This document shows positions 6,350-13,937 of a stretch of DNA of 21,527 nucleotides, in pieces. Below the pieces are notes generated by a model. The model saw only the letters and a list, made by a program, of their open reading frames with translations, made no database searches and had not been told where the DNA came from. The position numbers and the translations under genes are program-made. The stretch covers positions 1 through 21,527 of the forward strand of contig JBGPIK010000068.1 of the NCBI GenBank assembly GCA_041484845.1. Reading direction: 5' to 3'. Each line of letters starts with the position of its first letter. Position 1 is the first letter of the stretch. Source of the stretch: JBGPIK01 sp041484845. GTDB taxonomy: Bacteria; Desulfobacterota; Binatia; UBA9968.

Positions 6350-7306
6350 ATGGCCCGACCGTTACGGATAGAATACGCCGGAGCGCACTATCACGTCACC
6401 TCTCGCGGCAACGAGCGCAAGGCCATTTTCAAAGACGATGCCGACCGTGAGTCATTTCTTAAGTTACTAGGCCGCGCGGTACAAGACTTTCATCTTCGGC
6501 TTCACGGCTACGTTTTGATGAGCAATCACTATCATCTGTTGGTCGAGACCCCCACGGGCGGGCTCAGCCGATCCATGCGCTACCTAAATGGGGTTTATAC
6601 TCAAACTTTTAATCTGCGCCACGGCCGTGTCGGGCATCTTTTTCAAGGGCGATACAAGGCCATCTTGGTGGAGAGGGATTCCTACTTACTGGAGCTTAGC
6701 CGTTATATTCATCTCAATCCGTGGCGGGTGAAGCAGGCTCAAGATCCTTTTGAATTTTGCTGGAGTAGCTTGAAAGCTTATATCGGTAGGGTGGCCGTGC
6801 CGAGATGGCTCACGGTTACAGAAGTGTTATCTCAGTTTGGCAGTCGAGGAAAGAGTGAATACAGGAAATTCATTAGCGAAGGGATGAAAGCCGGCATCAA
6901 GAGCCCCTGGGATGATGTCAAAGGACAAGCTGTGCTCGGTTCCGCGGAGTTTGTAGAGGAAGTGGCAGACCGTCATTTGGGAAGTCGAAGAGAAAAGCGG
7001 GGGGAAGAAAGTCGCCTCGGAGAGATTGTCGGAGTCAAGGCAGATGCTTTGATCGGGGAGGTTGTAAGATATTACGGAATTAAAGAAACGGATCTACGGT
7101 CCCGAGGACACCGCTACACCGAGGCGCGGTATGTGGCGAGCTATCTTTTGCGGCGGGAATGTTTAACGAGTTTGCGCGAGATTGGTGAACGGGTAGGGCT
7201 CCACTATAGTGCGGTGGGAAATGCGGTTCGCCAGGTGAGAGACAGACCGAGTGCATCTCAAGTAAAGTCATTGAGAAGTTTGGAAGGTAAATTTAAATAT
7301 CAATAG
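6350..7306 (+). CDS. REP-associated tyrosine transposase (RAYT, Y1/HUH superfamily)
   Basis: A 318-aa single-strand DNA transposase of the IS200-like HUH class. The N-terminus MARPLRIEYAGAHYHVTSRG and the HUH-type pair H60/H62 in LMSNHYHLLVE are diagnostic. They are followed by HGRVGHLFQGRYKAILVE and YLLELSRYIHLNPWR, where the catalytic tyrosine should lie (Y112 or Y119). A C-terminal region (about residues 230-305: RYVASYLL, then IGERVGLHYSAVGNAVRQV) resembles the DnaA/TrpR-type helix-turn-helix added in longer RAYTs. The ATG context (GAGGTTTTGTCCTATG) is conserved in the truncated copy at 5198, supporting this start. RAYTs bind palindromic REP hairpins and are usually kept as single copies. 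This copy looks intact and could still move the neighbouring elements. Confidence 0.92.
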   Translation: MARPLRIEYAGAHYHVTSRGNERKAIFKDDADRESFLKLLGRAVQDFHLRLHGYVLMSNHYHLLVETPTGGLSRSMRYLNGVYTQTFNLRHGRVGHLFQGRYKAILVERDSYLLELSRYIHLNPWRVKQAQDPFEFCWSSLKAYIGRVAVPRWLTVTEVLSQFGSRGKSEYRKFISEGMKAGIKSPWDDVKGQAVLGSAEFVEEVADRHLGSRREKRGEESRLGEIVGVKADALIGEVVRYYGIKETDLRSRGHRYTEARYVASYLLRRECLTSLREIGERVGLHYSAVGNAVRQVRDRPSASQVKSLRSLEGKFKYQ

Positions 7307-7316
7307 ACCTGACCCT
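7299..7316 (-). repeat. Right terminal repeat of the RAYT unit
   Basis: Exact inverted copy of 6299-6316. It includes the TAG stop of the transposase gene (7304-7306). Confidence 0.85.
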
Positions 7317-7455
7317 CTTCGGTGTGCATCACTCCCTTGGCGTCCTGCTTAGTTACCCGCCCCGTGATCCGGTAACAGTGCCGCTCACTGTTTCCCAATA
7401 TCAAAGCCGCTTCTCTTCTTTCATCGTCAGGGTTGTCATCCCCACACCCTGACAT
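7300..7455 (-). CDS. Possible small ORF truncated by the RAYT right end
   Basis: A minus-strand frame of 51 codons (starting MSGCGDDNPDDERREAALIL and ending TEEGQVY) terminates inside the RAYT terminal repeat. Its composition looks more protein-like than a random frame, and the last residues are encoded by the mobile element. That suggests an older gene cut by the RAYT insertion. I do not recognise it, there is no good ribosome-binding site, and it could be spurious. Confidence 0.25.
   Translation of the reverse strand: MSGCGDDNPDDERREAALILGNSERHCYRITGRVTKQDAKGVMHTEEGQVY
7426..7453 (+). repeat. Inverted repeat GTCAGGGT / ACCCTGAC
   Basis: A perfect 8-bp stem with a 12-nt loop lies 110 bp after the RAYT unit. 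It contains the GTCAGG core seen in the element ends but in a different register, so it may be a decayed REP or a chance hairpin. Confidence 0.3.
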
Positions 7456-7486
7456 AATCACGTTGCTATCCGAGCGCGATCTTTAC

Positions 7487-7516
7487 TTGACAGTCTCTTC
7501 GGCATGGTGATATGAG
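7487..7516 (+). promoter_or_regulatory. Candidate sigma-70 promoter upstream of the ACT-domain gene
   Basis: A perfect TTGACA (7487-7492) is followed after 18 bp by TATGAG (7511-7516), a 4-of-6 match to the -10 consensus. It would give a leader of about 200 nt before the start at 7723. I recognise no riboswitch in the leader. Confidence 0.35.
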
Positions 7517-7722
7517 CCGCTCAGGTTGAGCATAAGCCTTTCTCACCTGTGGCCAGCGTCGGTGTGTGATGCCAGGCCGAACGGGACGAGAGGAGATCGC
7601 TAGGAGATGAGAATAAAGAGCCGATCATCTTGCGTATAACGCTGCAAGATGGGTTGGTTTGTTTATCTCGGATTCAGTAAAGCCATAAGCGCGATGACAA
7701 ATTTTCAGAGGAGGTGCGACCC

Positions 7723-8151
7723 ATGACCTACACGATCAAGAAGGTAAGCGTTTGGGCGGGAGAAATCGCAGACCGCCCTGGCGGGCTCGGGGAAAAACTA
7801 TCCGCCCTAAGCAATGCCGGAGCCAATTTGGAATTTCTGGTTTCGCGGCGCGCTCCGGATAAACCGGGTACAGGCGTCGTCTTCGTGACTCCCATCACGG
7901 GCGCTAAACAAAAAAAGGCTGCGCAAGAGGCAGGTCTGAGCACGACCGACAGCCTGCACTCGGTGCGTGTGGAGGGCCCGGACCGGGCTGGGCTCGGTAT
8001 GGGGATGACGAGCGCTCTTGCCGATGGGAGTATCAATCTGCGCGGTGTCTCGGCCGCAGCCATCGGACGCCGCACAGTGACTTATCTTGCGTTCGACAGC
8101 GCTGACGATGCCGACGCGGCCATTCGGGCGCTGAAAAAAGCTCTAAAATAG
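7723..8151 (+). CDS. Tandem ACT-domain protein
   Basis: A 142-aa protein with two ACT-like small-molecule-binding halves. The first is at about residues 2-65 (TIKKVSVWAGEIADRPGGLG, then a Gly-poor strand ending VVFVTPI). The second is at about 78-142 (HSVRVEGPDRAGLGMGMTSA, ending DADAAIRALKKAL). The DRPGGLG and DRAGLGMGM turns are the usual ligand-binding loops at the ACT strand-helix junction. There is no catalytic domain, so it is probably a stand-alone amino-acid sensor or regulator. The ATG at 7723 is chosen over an in-frame GTG at 7714 because GAGGAGG sits at ideal spacing before it. The ligand is unknown. Confidence 0.8.
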   Translation: MTYTIKKVSVWAGEIADRPGGLGEKLSALSNAGANLEFLVSRRAPDKPGTGVVFVTPITGAKQKKAAQEAGLSTTDSLHSVRVEGPDRAGLGMGMTSALADGSINLRGVSAAAIGRRTVTYLAFDSADDADAAIRALKKALK

Positions 8152-8178
8152 CGCTGCCGGGATAAGCGTTCGTCAACG

Positions 8179-8209
8179 GAGGGCCGTGAGACGACCGAGC
8201 GCGGCCCTC
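8179..8209 (+). terminator. GC-rich hairpin between convergent genes
   Basis: GAGGGCCG (8179-8186) pairs with CGGCCCTC (8202-8209), separated by a 15-nt loop. It lies between the ACT-domain gene and the convergent aldo/keto reductase, so a bidirectional terminator is likely, although there is no clear U-tract. Confidence 0.5.
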
Positions 8210-8227
8210 TCCTCGAGAAGGCTGTGC

Positions 8228-9187
8228 TCATGGCTCCATAACGTAGCGCGCCATGCGCTCGCGCGTCGCTGCATCTGGAAGCGGTCCGACTCCTGCCTGC
8301 ATGTTGTCGAGCAGGTGCTCGATTTTACTGGTTGCGGGGATCACGCAAGTCACCGCAGGATGAGAGACGATAAATTTGAGAAAAAACTGGCTCCACGTCG
8401 CGCAGCCGAACTCTTTTGCCCAATCCGGCAGCGACTTGCCGAGTAGCTTCCGAAACAGCGCGCCTTGTGCAAAGGGCCTATTGACCAGCACGGCGATGCG
8501 CCTGTCCAAAGCCAGCGGCAATAGGCGGCGCTCGGCGTCGCGCTCCGCGATGGAGTAGTTGAGCTGAACGAAGTCGACCTCTTGGCTTTCGAGCACGCCG
8601 GCGAGCTCTTCGTATGCGCTGGACGTGTAGTGCGTCACGCCGATGTAGCGGAGCCTATTTTGATTTTTCCAGCGCCGCAGCGTTGCGAGCTACGTGCGCC
8701 AATCCATCAGATTGTGCACCTGCATCAGATCTATCCGTTGCGCGCGCAAGCGCCGGAACGACTCTTCCATTTGTCGAATACCGGCGTCGCGGCCGCGGGT
8801 CCAGACCTTGGTGGCGAGAAAAAGCTGTTTCTGTATGGCCAAATCAGTTGCGAGAGCGCCGACGACGGATTCGGAATTGCCATACATCGGCGAAGAATCT
8901 ATAACGCTACCGCCGAGCCGAACGAACTCGTGCAATACTTCCTTGAGCGTCTCGCGCGACGAGCTGTGTTCGACGACATCGAACGTTTGCCATGTTCCGA
9001 GTCCGATCGCGGGCAAAAGCTCTCCTGTTTGCGGAACCGCCCGTTTCAGCATCGACGCTGCCATGGTCGGACCTCCTGTGAGCGCGAGCGCAGCCGCGCT
9101 CAGCGCGAAACGCAACAGATCACGCCGTGAAACTACCTGCGGCCGCGCGCAGTTGCCAAACGCCTTCTGCCCGGATTCGGATCCCAT
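8228..9187 (-). pseudogene. Tat-exported aldo/keto reductase interrupted by one in-frame TAG
   Basis: Aldo/keto reductase family oxidoreductase, read on the minus strand. A twin-arginine signal (SRRDLLRFALSAAALALTGG) precedes a barrel start (LPAIGLGTWQTFD). The catalytic tetrad is present: Asp and Tyr in VIDSSPMYGNSE, Lys in FLATKVW and His in LMQVHNLMDW. The frame then meets TAG at 8690-8692, inside DWRT-stop-LATLRRWKNQNRLRYIGVTH. It continues in the same frame, with full family similarity, to TGA at 8228. One nonsense change is the only visible lesion, so it is recent, or a sequencing error, or read through. The start is uncertain: ATG at 9187 gives a normal Tat n-region, and a GTG at 9241 adds 18 residues. 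Confidence 0.85.
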
Positions 9188-9356
9188 CAAATTAACGAAA
9201 GACCTGAGGAAACGACTAATTGACCTGTCGAAGTTTAACACAAGAGAGGAGCGTTCTCACTCGGCAGCCGTGGATGCGGTAGCGTGCTTATTGGATGTAT
9301 GGTTATGGGAATTGAGCGATGAAGAAATTAGGAAAGTAGGCGCAACGCTCAGCTCT

Positions 9357-10265
9357 TCAGATCCCCATGTTGTCTTCAGGCTTGCGCTTTACTTTGTCCT
9401 TCACTCGGGGAATCGCGCACCAGTCGCCCGTCATCCAAAATTCCGTAAAGCTGCCGAAGCCTCCCATTAAGATGCTGCTCGTTAAGATAAAATACCACAG
9501 ATCGTATCCATAGGTGCCGAGTGACGCCATGACCATGGCGACAGCCTTTGCCACGCCGCTGCCTAGCACCGCGCCAATGAAAAGCCTTGTCGCACACTGA
9601 ACCTTATAGGTCGTGGAGTAAAGCCCCCATAACATACCGACGAAGAGCGCCAGGTAAGGCCCCAAGCAAAGGGTGAAGATTGCTCCCGCGCCGCGCCCCG
9701 CGGTTGATGAATCTTCGAGCTTTTCTTCATCCGTAGTGCTTTCGATTCGGACCTCGCCGGTGATGGCGCGAAAAAGGTAGTTCACTCCGGAATAAATCCC
9801 GAGATCAGGACGAAAGCCATCAAAGTAAAGACTGACATGGGCTTGAAGTTTTTGGTCGGCCGCAGGTTCAGGGAAAAGGGCTTGCAACCGGGAGCCGGAT
9901 TGGATGCTCACCTGGCGCTCCTTGCGCGCGACGATGAGAAGAATAGTATTCTGCAAATCTTTTTCTTGTAACGGCAGAGTTTTAAAGGCGTCACGTCCAA
10001 ACTTTTCGAGGTTCTGGTCGCCGAGGCTGGAGAGCGTGAGAACGACGACGGTGTAGCCGGTCCGCGTTTTAAACTGCAGCAGGCGCTGCTGCAGATCTTG
10101 CACGCTTGCCGCTGGCATCATTCCAGCGAAATCATTGATGCTTGGCCGGAGAGCGGGCATTTCCAAGGCACGGGAAGAGGACGAAAGTAATAGGACCGCA
10201 GAGAACACAAGAGCGAGAACGATCCCGCTAAGGGTAGGCTGCGATCCTCTTTTGGACGGCTGCAT
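9357..10265 (-). CDS. TPM-domain (YgcG-like) membrane-anchored protein
   Basis: A 302-aa protein. After an N-terminal signal segment (LSGIVLALVFSAVLLLSSSS) comes a TPM domain at about residues 40-150: PSINDFAGMMPAASVQDLQQ, TGYTVVVLTL, NTILLIVARKERQVSIQSGS. This fold is found in periplasmic or thylakoid-lumen phosphatase-like and membrane-protein quality-control factors. Three or so hydrophobic segments follow (about 195-215, 227-250 and 255-280), so the TPM domain is tethered to the inner membrane facing outward. Some homologues end in a Gly/Ser-rich tail; this one ends in a basic stretch instead. The partner and substrate are unknown. No strong ribosome-binding site is visible before the chosen start. 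Confidence 0.8.
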   Translation of the reverse strand: MQPSKRGSQPTLSGIVLALVFSAVLLLSSSSRALEMPALRPSINDFAGMMPAASVQDLQQRLLQFKTRTGYTVVVLTLSSLGDQNLEKFGRDAFKTLPLQEKDLQNTILLIVARKERQVSIQSGSRLQALFPEPAADQKLQAHVSLYFDGFRPDLGIYSGVNYLFRAITGEVRIESTTDEEKLEDSSTAGRGAGAIFTLCLGPYLALFVGMLWGLYSTTYKVQCATRLFIGAVLGSGVAKAVAMVMASLGTYGYDLWYFILTSSILMGGFGSFTEFWMTGDWCAIPRVKDKVKRKPEDNMGI

Positions 10266-10390
10266 TAGCTACAACATAGCCTGTCCCGATACAATCCGCC
10301 AACGGCTAATTATTCCGTCGGATTCGCGCTCGGATAAAGTGGAGTTCTCCTGCAAAACAATAGTCTCCGTCTTCGTAATTTGAATATGTC

Positions 10391-10420
10391 TTGACCTCCA
10401 AACTATGGCGATGATAAATT
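10391..10420 (+). promoter_or_regulatory. Candidate sigma-70 promoter for the isochorismatase-family gene
   Basis: TTGACC (10391-10396) and TAAATT (10415-10420) are 18 bp apart, 34 bp before the ATG at 10454. The leader carries a GAGGGGG ribosome-binding site at 10442-10448. A TATAAT at 10436 overlaps the ribosome-binding region and has no matching -35. Confidence 0.45.
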
Positions 10421-10453
10421 TTATCGAACCAAGACTATAATGAGGGGGTACTT

Positions 10454-11245
10454 ATGGCTGAGCGCGTGTGGGATCGTTTTCTTACGGACCAAGACAAAGC
10501 AACGTTAGTTGACAAATCGCCACGACCGGTGGGTTTCGGCGAAAGGCCGGCCTTGTTGCTGATCGACTTGTATCGCTGGGTTTTTGGCGACAAACCGGAA
10601 GGAGTCACGGAGGCAATCAAAACCTGGCCGGGGAGTTGTGGCCTGGCCGGGTGGAATGCGCTGCCCCATATACAAAAGCTGCTCGCGAAAGCGCGTGAAG
10701 TCGAGATTCCCGTGATACACATCACCGGCATCGACGGAGTAGCCATTGAGCCGTGGTCTTTTCGCCGGGACGGCGGCAAACGGGCAAACATGAATAAAGA
10801 GCAGCTCGACCGCTTTCGTCGCCGGTTTCAAATCGTCGATGAAGTGAAGCCGATCCCAGGCGAGACCGTGTTGAAGAAGACCTCACCGAGTGCTTTCTGG
10901 GGCACGCCGCTGATCGGGCATTTGAATTTCCTGGGCGTGGATACGTTGATTACCTGCGGCGAAAGCACCAGCGGTTGCGTGCGCGCCAGTGTGGTCGATG
11001 GAACAACGAACCGCCTGCGTATGATTGTGGCGGAGGAATGCGTGTTCGACCGTCACGAAGCCTGCCATGCGATCAATCTGTTCGATATGAACCAGAAATA
11101 CGCGGATGTCTTGTCGTTGGATGACATTCTCAAATACCTTGATGCCTGGCGTGCCGAAAAAGCGGGGCAGGTCGGCTATGCGAACGACGGCATGGCGTAC
11201 TTAAAGGACCTTGCGATCGGCGAGGATTACAAGGGCCTGCGCTGA
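10454..11245 (+). CDS. Isochorismatase-family cysteine hydrolase (N-carbamoylsarcosine amidase-like)
   Basis: A 263-aa hydrolase with the family's catalytic triad visible: D38 in ALLLIDLYRW, K142 in VLKKTSPSAFWGT, and C175 in CGESTSGCVRASVVDG. The SAFxGT and TSGCVR motifs are typical of the N-carbamoylsarcosine amidase or nicotinamidase-like branch. That branch cleaves C-N bonds in carbamoyl or amide substrates through a Cys thioester. The family is usually 180-230 aa; the extra length is an N-terminal extension of about 30 residues and a C-terminal tail after EECVFDRHE. It lies convergent to an MFS transporter that may move its substrate. The substrate is not deducible. Confidence 0.88.
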   Translation: MAERVWDRFLTDQDKATLVDKSPRPVGFGERPALLLIDLYRWVFGDKPEGVTEAIKTWPGSCGLAGWNALPHIQKLLAKAREVEIPVIHITGIDGVAIEPWSFRRDGGKRANMNKEQLDRFRRRFQIVDEVKPIPGETVLKKTSPSAFWGTPLIGHLNFLGVDTLITCGESTSGCVRASVVDGTTNRLRMIVAEECVFDRHEACHAINLFDMNQKYADVLSLDDILKYLDAWRAEKAGQVGYANDGMAYLKDLAIGEDYKGLR

Positions 11246-11279
11246 CCGAGCGCCACGAATATCGCCGCCGTCCGTCGGA

Positions 11280-12476
11280 TCAGACAGACCGGTCGGAATC
11301 GAAAACGGCTGCGGCCGGTTTCTGTTTCAAGCCGCCCCAGGTCAAGAGAAGCACGACCGCTGAGATAAACGCCATTGCTTGAAACGAGCGCTCGTAGCCC
11401 GCGCTTCCCACTAAGACTCCAGCGACCAAGGGACCGAGCATATTGCCGAGCGAGCTTGAAGCGCGCGATATGCCGAGACTGAGTTCTTTCGTGCCTTGGC
11501 TAGCCGACTGCAAGGCAAAAGTTGTGGCGCCAACGTTGGTAAAGCCAAACCCCATCGTCATAACCGCGAGCGGGAGCAATAATGTCACAAAACCAGAACC
11601 ATAGGCTTGAAATAAGAACATGGGAATTCCAAGCGCGACGCCCAGCAATATCACGTGAGCCGCTTTGATCCGATCGCAAAGCCAACCGCCCGAGAAGCGA
11701 CCCAGCGTATCGGTTAAGCGCGAGATCGAGACCATCGTGCCGACCGCTTCTAAACTCATGCCGCGGAGGTTGACCGCCAAAAACGGAAAAGCAACCCGAG
11801 TGACGCCGACCAAAAATACAAAAGACTGGCAGATCGCCAAACAAGAGGCGAGAAACGGCAGCCGGCGTAGAAGAACAGGTCCCTCACGCCAGAGGTTTGG
11901 CGCATTGTGATGGGCACTTCGCCGGTAGCGGTGCGCGCCGGCATAAAACATAAGCAGCATGCCGATCGATTGCGGGGCGGCGTAGAGAAAAAATAAGCCG
12001 TCCGGCCCAAGCCACTTTCCCACGAAGCCGCCGAGAAGCGGTCCGAACGCAAAGCCGATTCCCAGGGCTGAGGCCATTTGTCCCTGCACACGTCCTTGCC
12101 GCCCCGGCGCAGCCTGATCGAAGCCGATTTTTCTCAAAGACAGAGCGAACATGGCTTCAGTCAAACCAAACAGGATCCAGGCGGTGACAAAAATCGGCAT
12201 GGTATCGATAAACGCATAGCCGGCGATGCTGGTGCCCAGTCCGACCGCCATGGCAATGATCAACAGGGGTCCGGGACTGAAGTAGGTTGCCACGATACCG
12301 GAAAGCACATCAGAACAAATCCTGCCCACACCGTTGGCGACCAATGGAATGCCTACCAACGCGACGGAATAGCCGTGCGCTTTCATAAAGAAGGGCGCCA
12401 GCATCGCCGCACCCGACGAGCCCGCGGCCTGACATATAGCCGCCAGTATGTAAAATGTCAGGGGCGAAAGTTTCAT
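11280..12476 (-). CDS. Major facilitator superfamily transporter
   Basis: A 398-aa integral membrane protein with about 12 hydrophobic segments from residue 5 to 390, the standard MFS length. The loop between helices 2 and 3 carries a degenerate motif A (NGVGRICSDVLSG), repeated in the second half as RLTDTLGRFSGGWLCDRI. This supports a two-fold 6+6 arrangement and a proton-coupled inner-membrane carrier. It is convergent with the cysteine hydrolase (34 bp between stops) and divergent from glpE. The export or uptake direction and the substrate are unknown. The ribosome-binding site before the ATG at 12476 is weak. Confidence 0.88.
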   Translation of the reverse strand: MKLSPLTFYILAAICQAAGSSGAAMLAPFFMKAHGYSVALVGIPLVANGVGRICSDVLSGIVATYFSPGPLLIIAMAVGLGTSIAGYAFIDTMPIFVTAWILFGLTEAMFALSLRKIGFDQAAPGRQGRVQGQMASALGIGFAFGPLLGGFVGKWLGPDGLFFLYAAPQSIGMLLMFYAGAHRYRRSAHHNAPNLWREGPVLLRRLPFLASCLAICQSFVFLVGVTRVAFPFLAVNLRGMSLEAVGTMVSISRLTDTLGRFSGGWLCDRIKAAHVILLGVALGIPMFLFQAYGSGFVTLLLPLAVMTMGFGFTNVGATTFALQSASQGTKELSLGISRASSSLGNMLGPLVAGVLVGSAGYERSFQAMAFISAVVLLLTWGGLKQKPAAAVFDSDRSV

Positions 12477-12574
12477 GGTTTGCGACTGTACCAGGGCCGA
12501 CAGAATCGTGATAACCTACTATGTCGAACCCCTAAATAGAAGAGCGGCCCCACTGAATGATTAACGGAGGTTGT

Positions 12575-12898
12575 ATGGACGCCATTCCGCAAATCCAGAT
12601 CCACGAGGCCAAAAATAAACTCGATCAGAAGCATTGCGTGTTTGTCGATATTCGCGACCCCGCTTCCTATCGCACGGCGCATATTCCCGGCGCTATTCAT
12701 CTCCACGACGGCAATGTACAAGAATTCCTGCAGAAAGCCGACAAAGAAAAATCGGTGGTCGTTTATTGCTACCATGGCAACAGCAGTCTGGGAGCGGTCG
12801 CTTACTTGCGCGAGAACGGGTTTGAAAACGTCGCCAGCATGAGCGGTGGTTTTGAGGCTTGGCGGCAAGTCTATGAGCACGAGCCGGCAGATTGCTAA
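12575..12898 (+). CDS. glpE: GlpE-type thiosulfate sulfurtransferase (rhodanese)
   Basis: A 107-aa single-domain rhodanese, the same size as E. coli GlpE (108 aa). It transfers sulfane sulfur from thiosulfate to cyanide, thioredoxin or another thiophile in the cytoplasm. The active-site loop CYHGNSS carries the catalytic Cys at residue 65, and the domain opens with VFVDIRDPASYRTAHIPGAI, as expected. The ATG at 12575 is preferred over an in-frame ATG at 12557 because GGAGG sits just before it. It is the first gene of a plus-strand run with the NHL, DUF427 and dehydrogenase genes, 74 bp from the next. Confidence 0.88.
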   Translation: MDAIPQIQIHEAKNKLDQKHCVFVDIRDPASYRTAHIPGAIHLHDGNVQEFLQKADKEKSVVVYCYHGNSSLGAVAYLRENGFENVASMSGGFEAWRQVYEHEPADC

Positions 12899-12972
12899 AG
12901 GGTCGGCAAAGAGCAAAGAGCCATCGGAGCGCAGGCGGTGGATAGCATATTGGTAAAAGCAAGGAGGCGATT

Positions 12973-13926
12973 ATGGCTGTGATCTTGGGAAGCGGTGAAT
13001 TTCGCTACGAAGTCGAAGAATACTGGGGGCAACTGCCGGCGGGCTGGAGCTTTCGTGAGGTCGCCGCCGTGGGAGTCGACAAAAAAGATAATGTTTACTG
13101 TTTTAGCCGCGGCCAACACCCGATCATCGTTTTCGATCGCGAAGGAAACTTTCTCCGTTCCTGGGGCGAGGGCACCTATAAGAGAGCCCATGGCATTACC
13201 ATGGGGCCGGACGATACGATTTACCTGACGGATGACGGCGATCACACCGTGCGCAAGTGTACCCTCGATGGGAAGGTGCTGCTTACACTCGGCATACCGG
13301 GAAAGCCAGCGCCCTATCAAAGCGGCGAACCGTTCAATCGCTGCACTCACGTGGCCCTGTCGCCTAAAAATGAAATCTATGTTTCCGACGGCTACGGCAA
13401 TTCGCGCGTGCACAAATATTCTCCGGACGGAAAGTTGCTGCTCTCGTGGGGCGAGCCCGGCTGCGATCCCGGGCAGTTCAACATTGTCCATAATATCTGC
13501 ACCGACCGCGACGGCTGGGTTTACGTCGCGGACCGGGAAAATCATCGGGTGCAGGTGTTTGACGGTAATGGCAAATATGAAACCCAATGGAACAACATGC
13601 ATCGTCCCTGCGCGCTGTACATGGACATCACGCGGGCGGATGCGATCTGCTACGTCGGGGAACTTGGACCCGGTATGACGGTCAACAAGGCGTCTCCGAA
13701 CCTGGGGAACCGGGTCGATATTTACAACGTAAAAGGCCAACGTTTGGCGCGCCTCGGCGATTTGTTTGCCGGAGAAAAAGCGGGCCAGTTCATTGCGCCG
13801 CACGGTCTCGCCCTCGACTCGCGGGGCGACATTTATGTTGCCGAAGTCTCATGGACGATCATGGGACAGCACTTACAACCACCGCGGGAGCCGCGCTGCC
13901 TGCAGAAATTAAAGAAACTCACATAG
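12973..13926 (+). CDS. NHL-repeat beta-propeller protein
   Basis: A 317-aa protein built of NHL repeats, probably a six-bladed beta-propeller. Repeats are visible as GVDKKDNVYCFSRGQHPIIV, HGITMGPDDTIYLTDDGDHT, HVALSPKNEIYVSDGYGNSR, HNICTDRDGWVYVADRENHR and HGLALDSRGDIYVAEV, each ending in a VxxFDxxG-type strand. There is no signal peptide, so it is cytoplasmic unless exported otherwise. Similar proteins include lyase-like and peptidyl-alpha-hydroxyglycine lyase-like propellers, but many have no known activity. GGAGG precedes the ATG at good spacing. The next gene starts 11 bp after its stop, indicating co-transcription. Confidence 0.88.
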   Translation: MAVILGSGEFRYEVEEYWGQLPAGWSFREVAAVGVDKKDNVYCFSRGQHPIIVFDREGNFLRSWGEGTYKRAHGITMGPDDTIYLTDDGDHTVRKCTLDGKVLLTLGIPGKPAPYQSGEPFNRCTHVALSPKNEIYVSDGYGNSRVHKYSPDGKLLLSWGEPGCDPGQFNIVHNICTDRDGWVYVADRENHRVQVFDGNGKYETQWNNMHRPCALYMDITRADAICYVGELGPGMTVNKASPNLGNRVDIYNVKGQRLARLGDLFAGEKAGQFIAPHGLALDSRGDIYVAEVSWTIMGQHLQPPREPRCLQKLKKLT

Positions 13927-13937
13927 GAGGAGCACGG

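Larger units (their letters stand above)
6299..7316 (+). mobile_element. Complete RAYT transposase unit with 18-bp perfect terminal inverted repeats
   Basis: AGGGTCAGGTCTATTGAT (6299-6316) is the exact reverse complement of 7299-7316, and similarity extends imperfectly inward. The 1018-bp unit holds one gene. The right repeat contains the gene's stop codon. Short AT-rich flanks carry no obvious target duplication. The shared AGGGTCAGG terminus links the unit to the non-coding hairpin elements at 4485, 5100 and 5272, which is how REP sequences relate to their RAYT. Confidence 0.85.

Noticed and set aside
8690..8692. TAG in the reductase as a programmed pyrrolysine codon
   Set aside because: Nothing in the window suggests pyrrolysine machinery, and the family has no need for it. 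A nonsense mutation or base error is simpler.
9195..9470. Plus-strand frame with fairly protein-like composition between the reductase and the TPM gene
   Set aside because: It has no plausible start with a ribosome-binding site, and it overlaps the TPM gene by more than 100 bp on the opposite strand. I do not recognise it, and the upstream part of the same frame is clearly a shadow of the reductase.
10436..10441. Perfect TATAAT before the isochorismatase-family gene
   Set aside because: It abuts the ribosome-binding site, so a transcript from it would lack a proper leader, and there is no -35 at the right spacing.
13587..13937. Long upstream extension of the DUF427 reading frame
   Set aside because: It overlaps the well-supported NHL gene. 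The GTG at 13938 has a good ribosome-binding site and begins just before DUF427 similarity.
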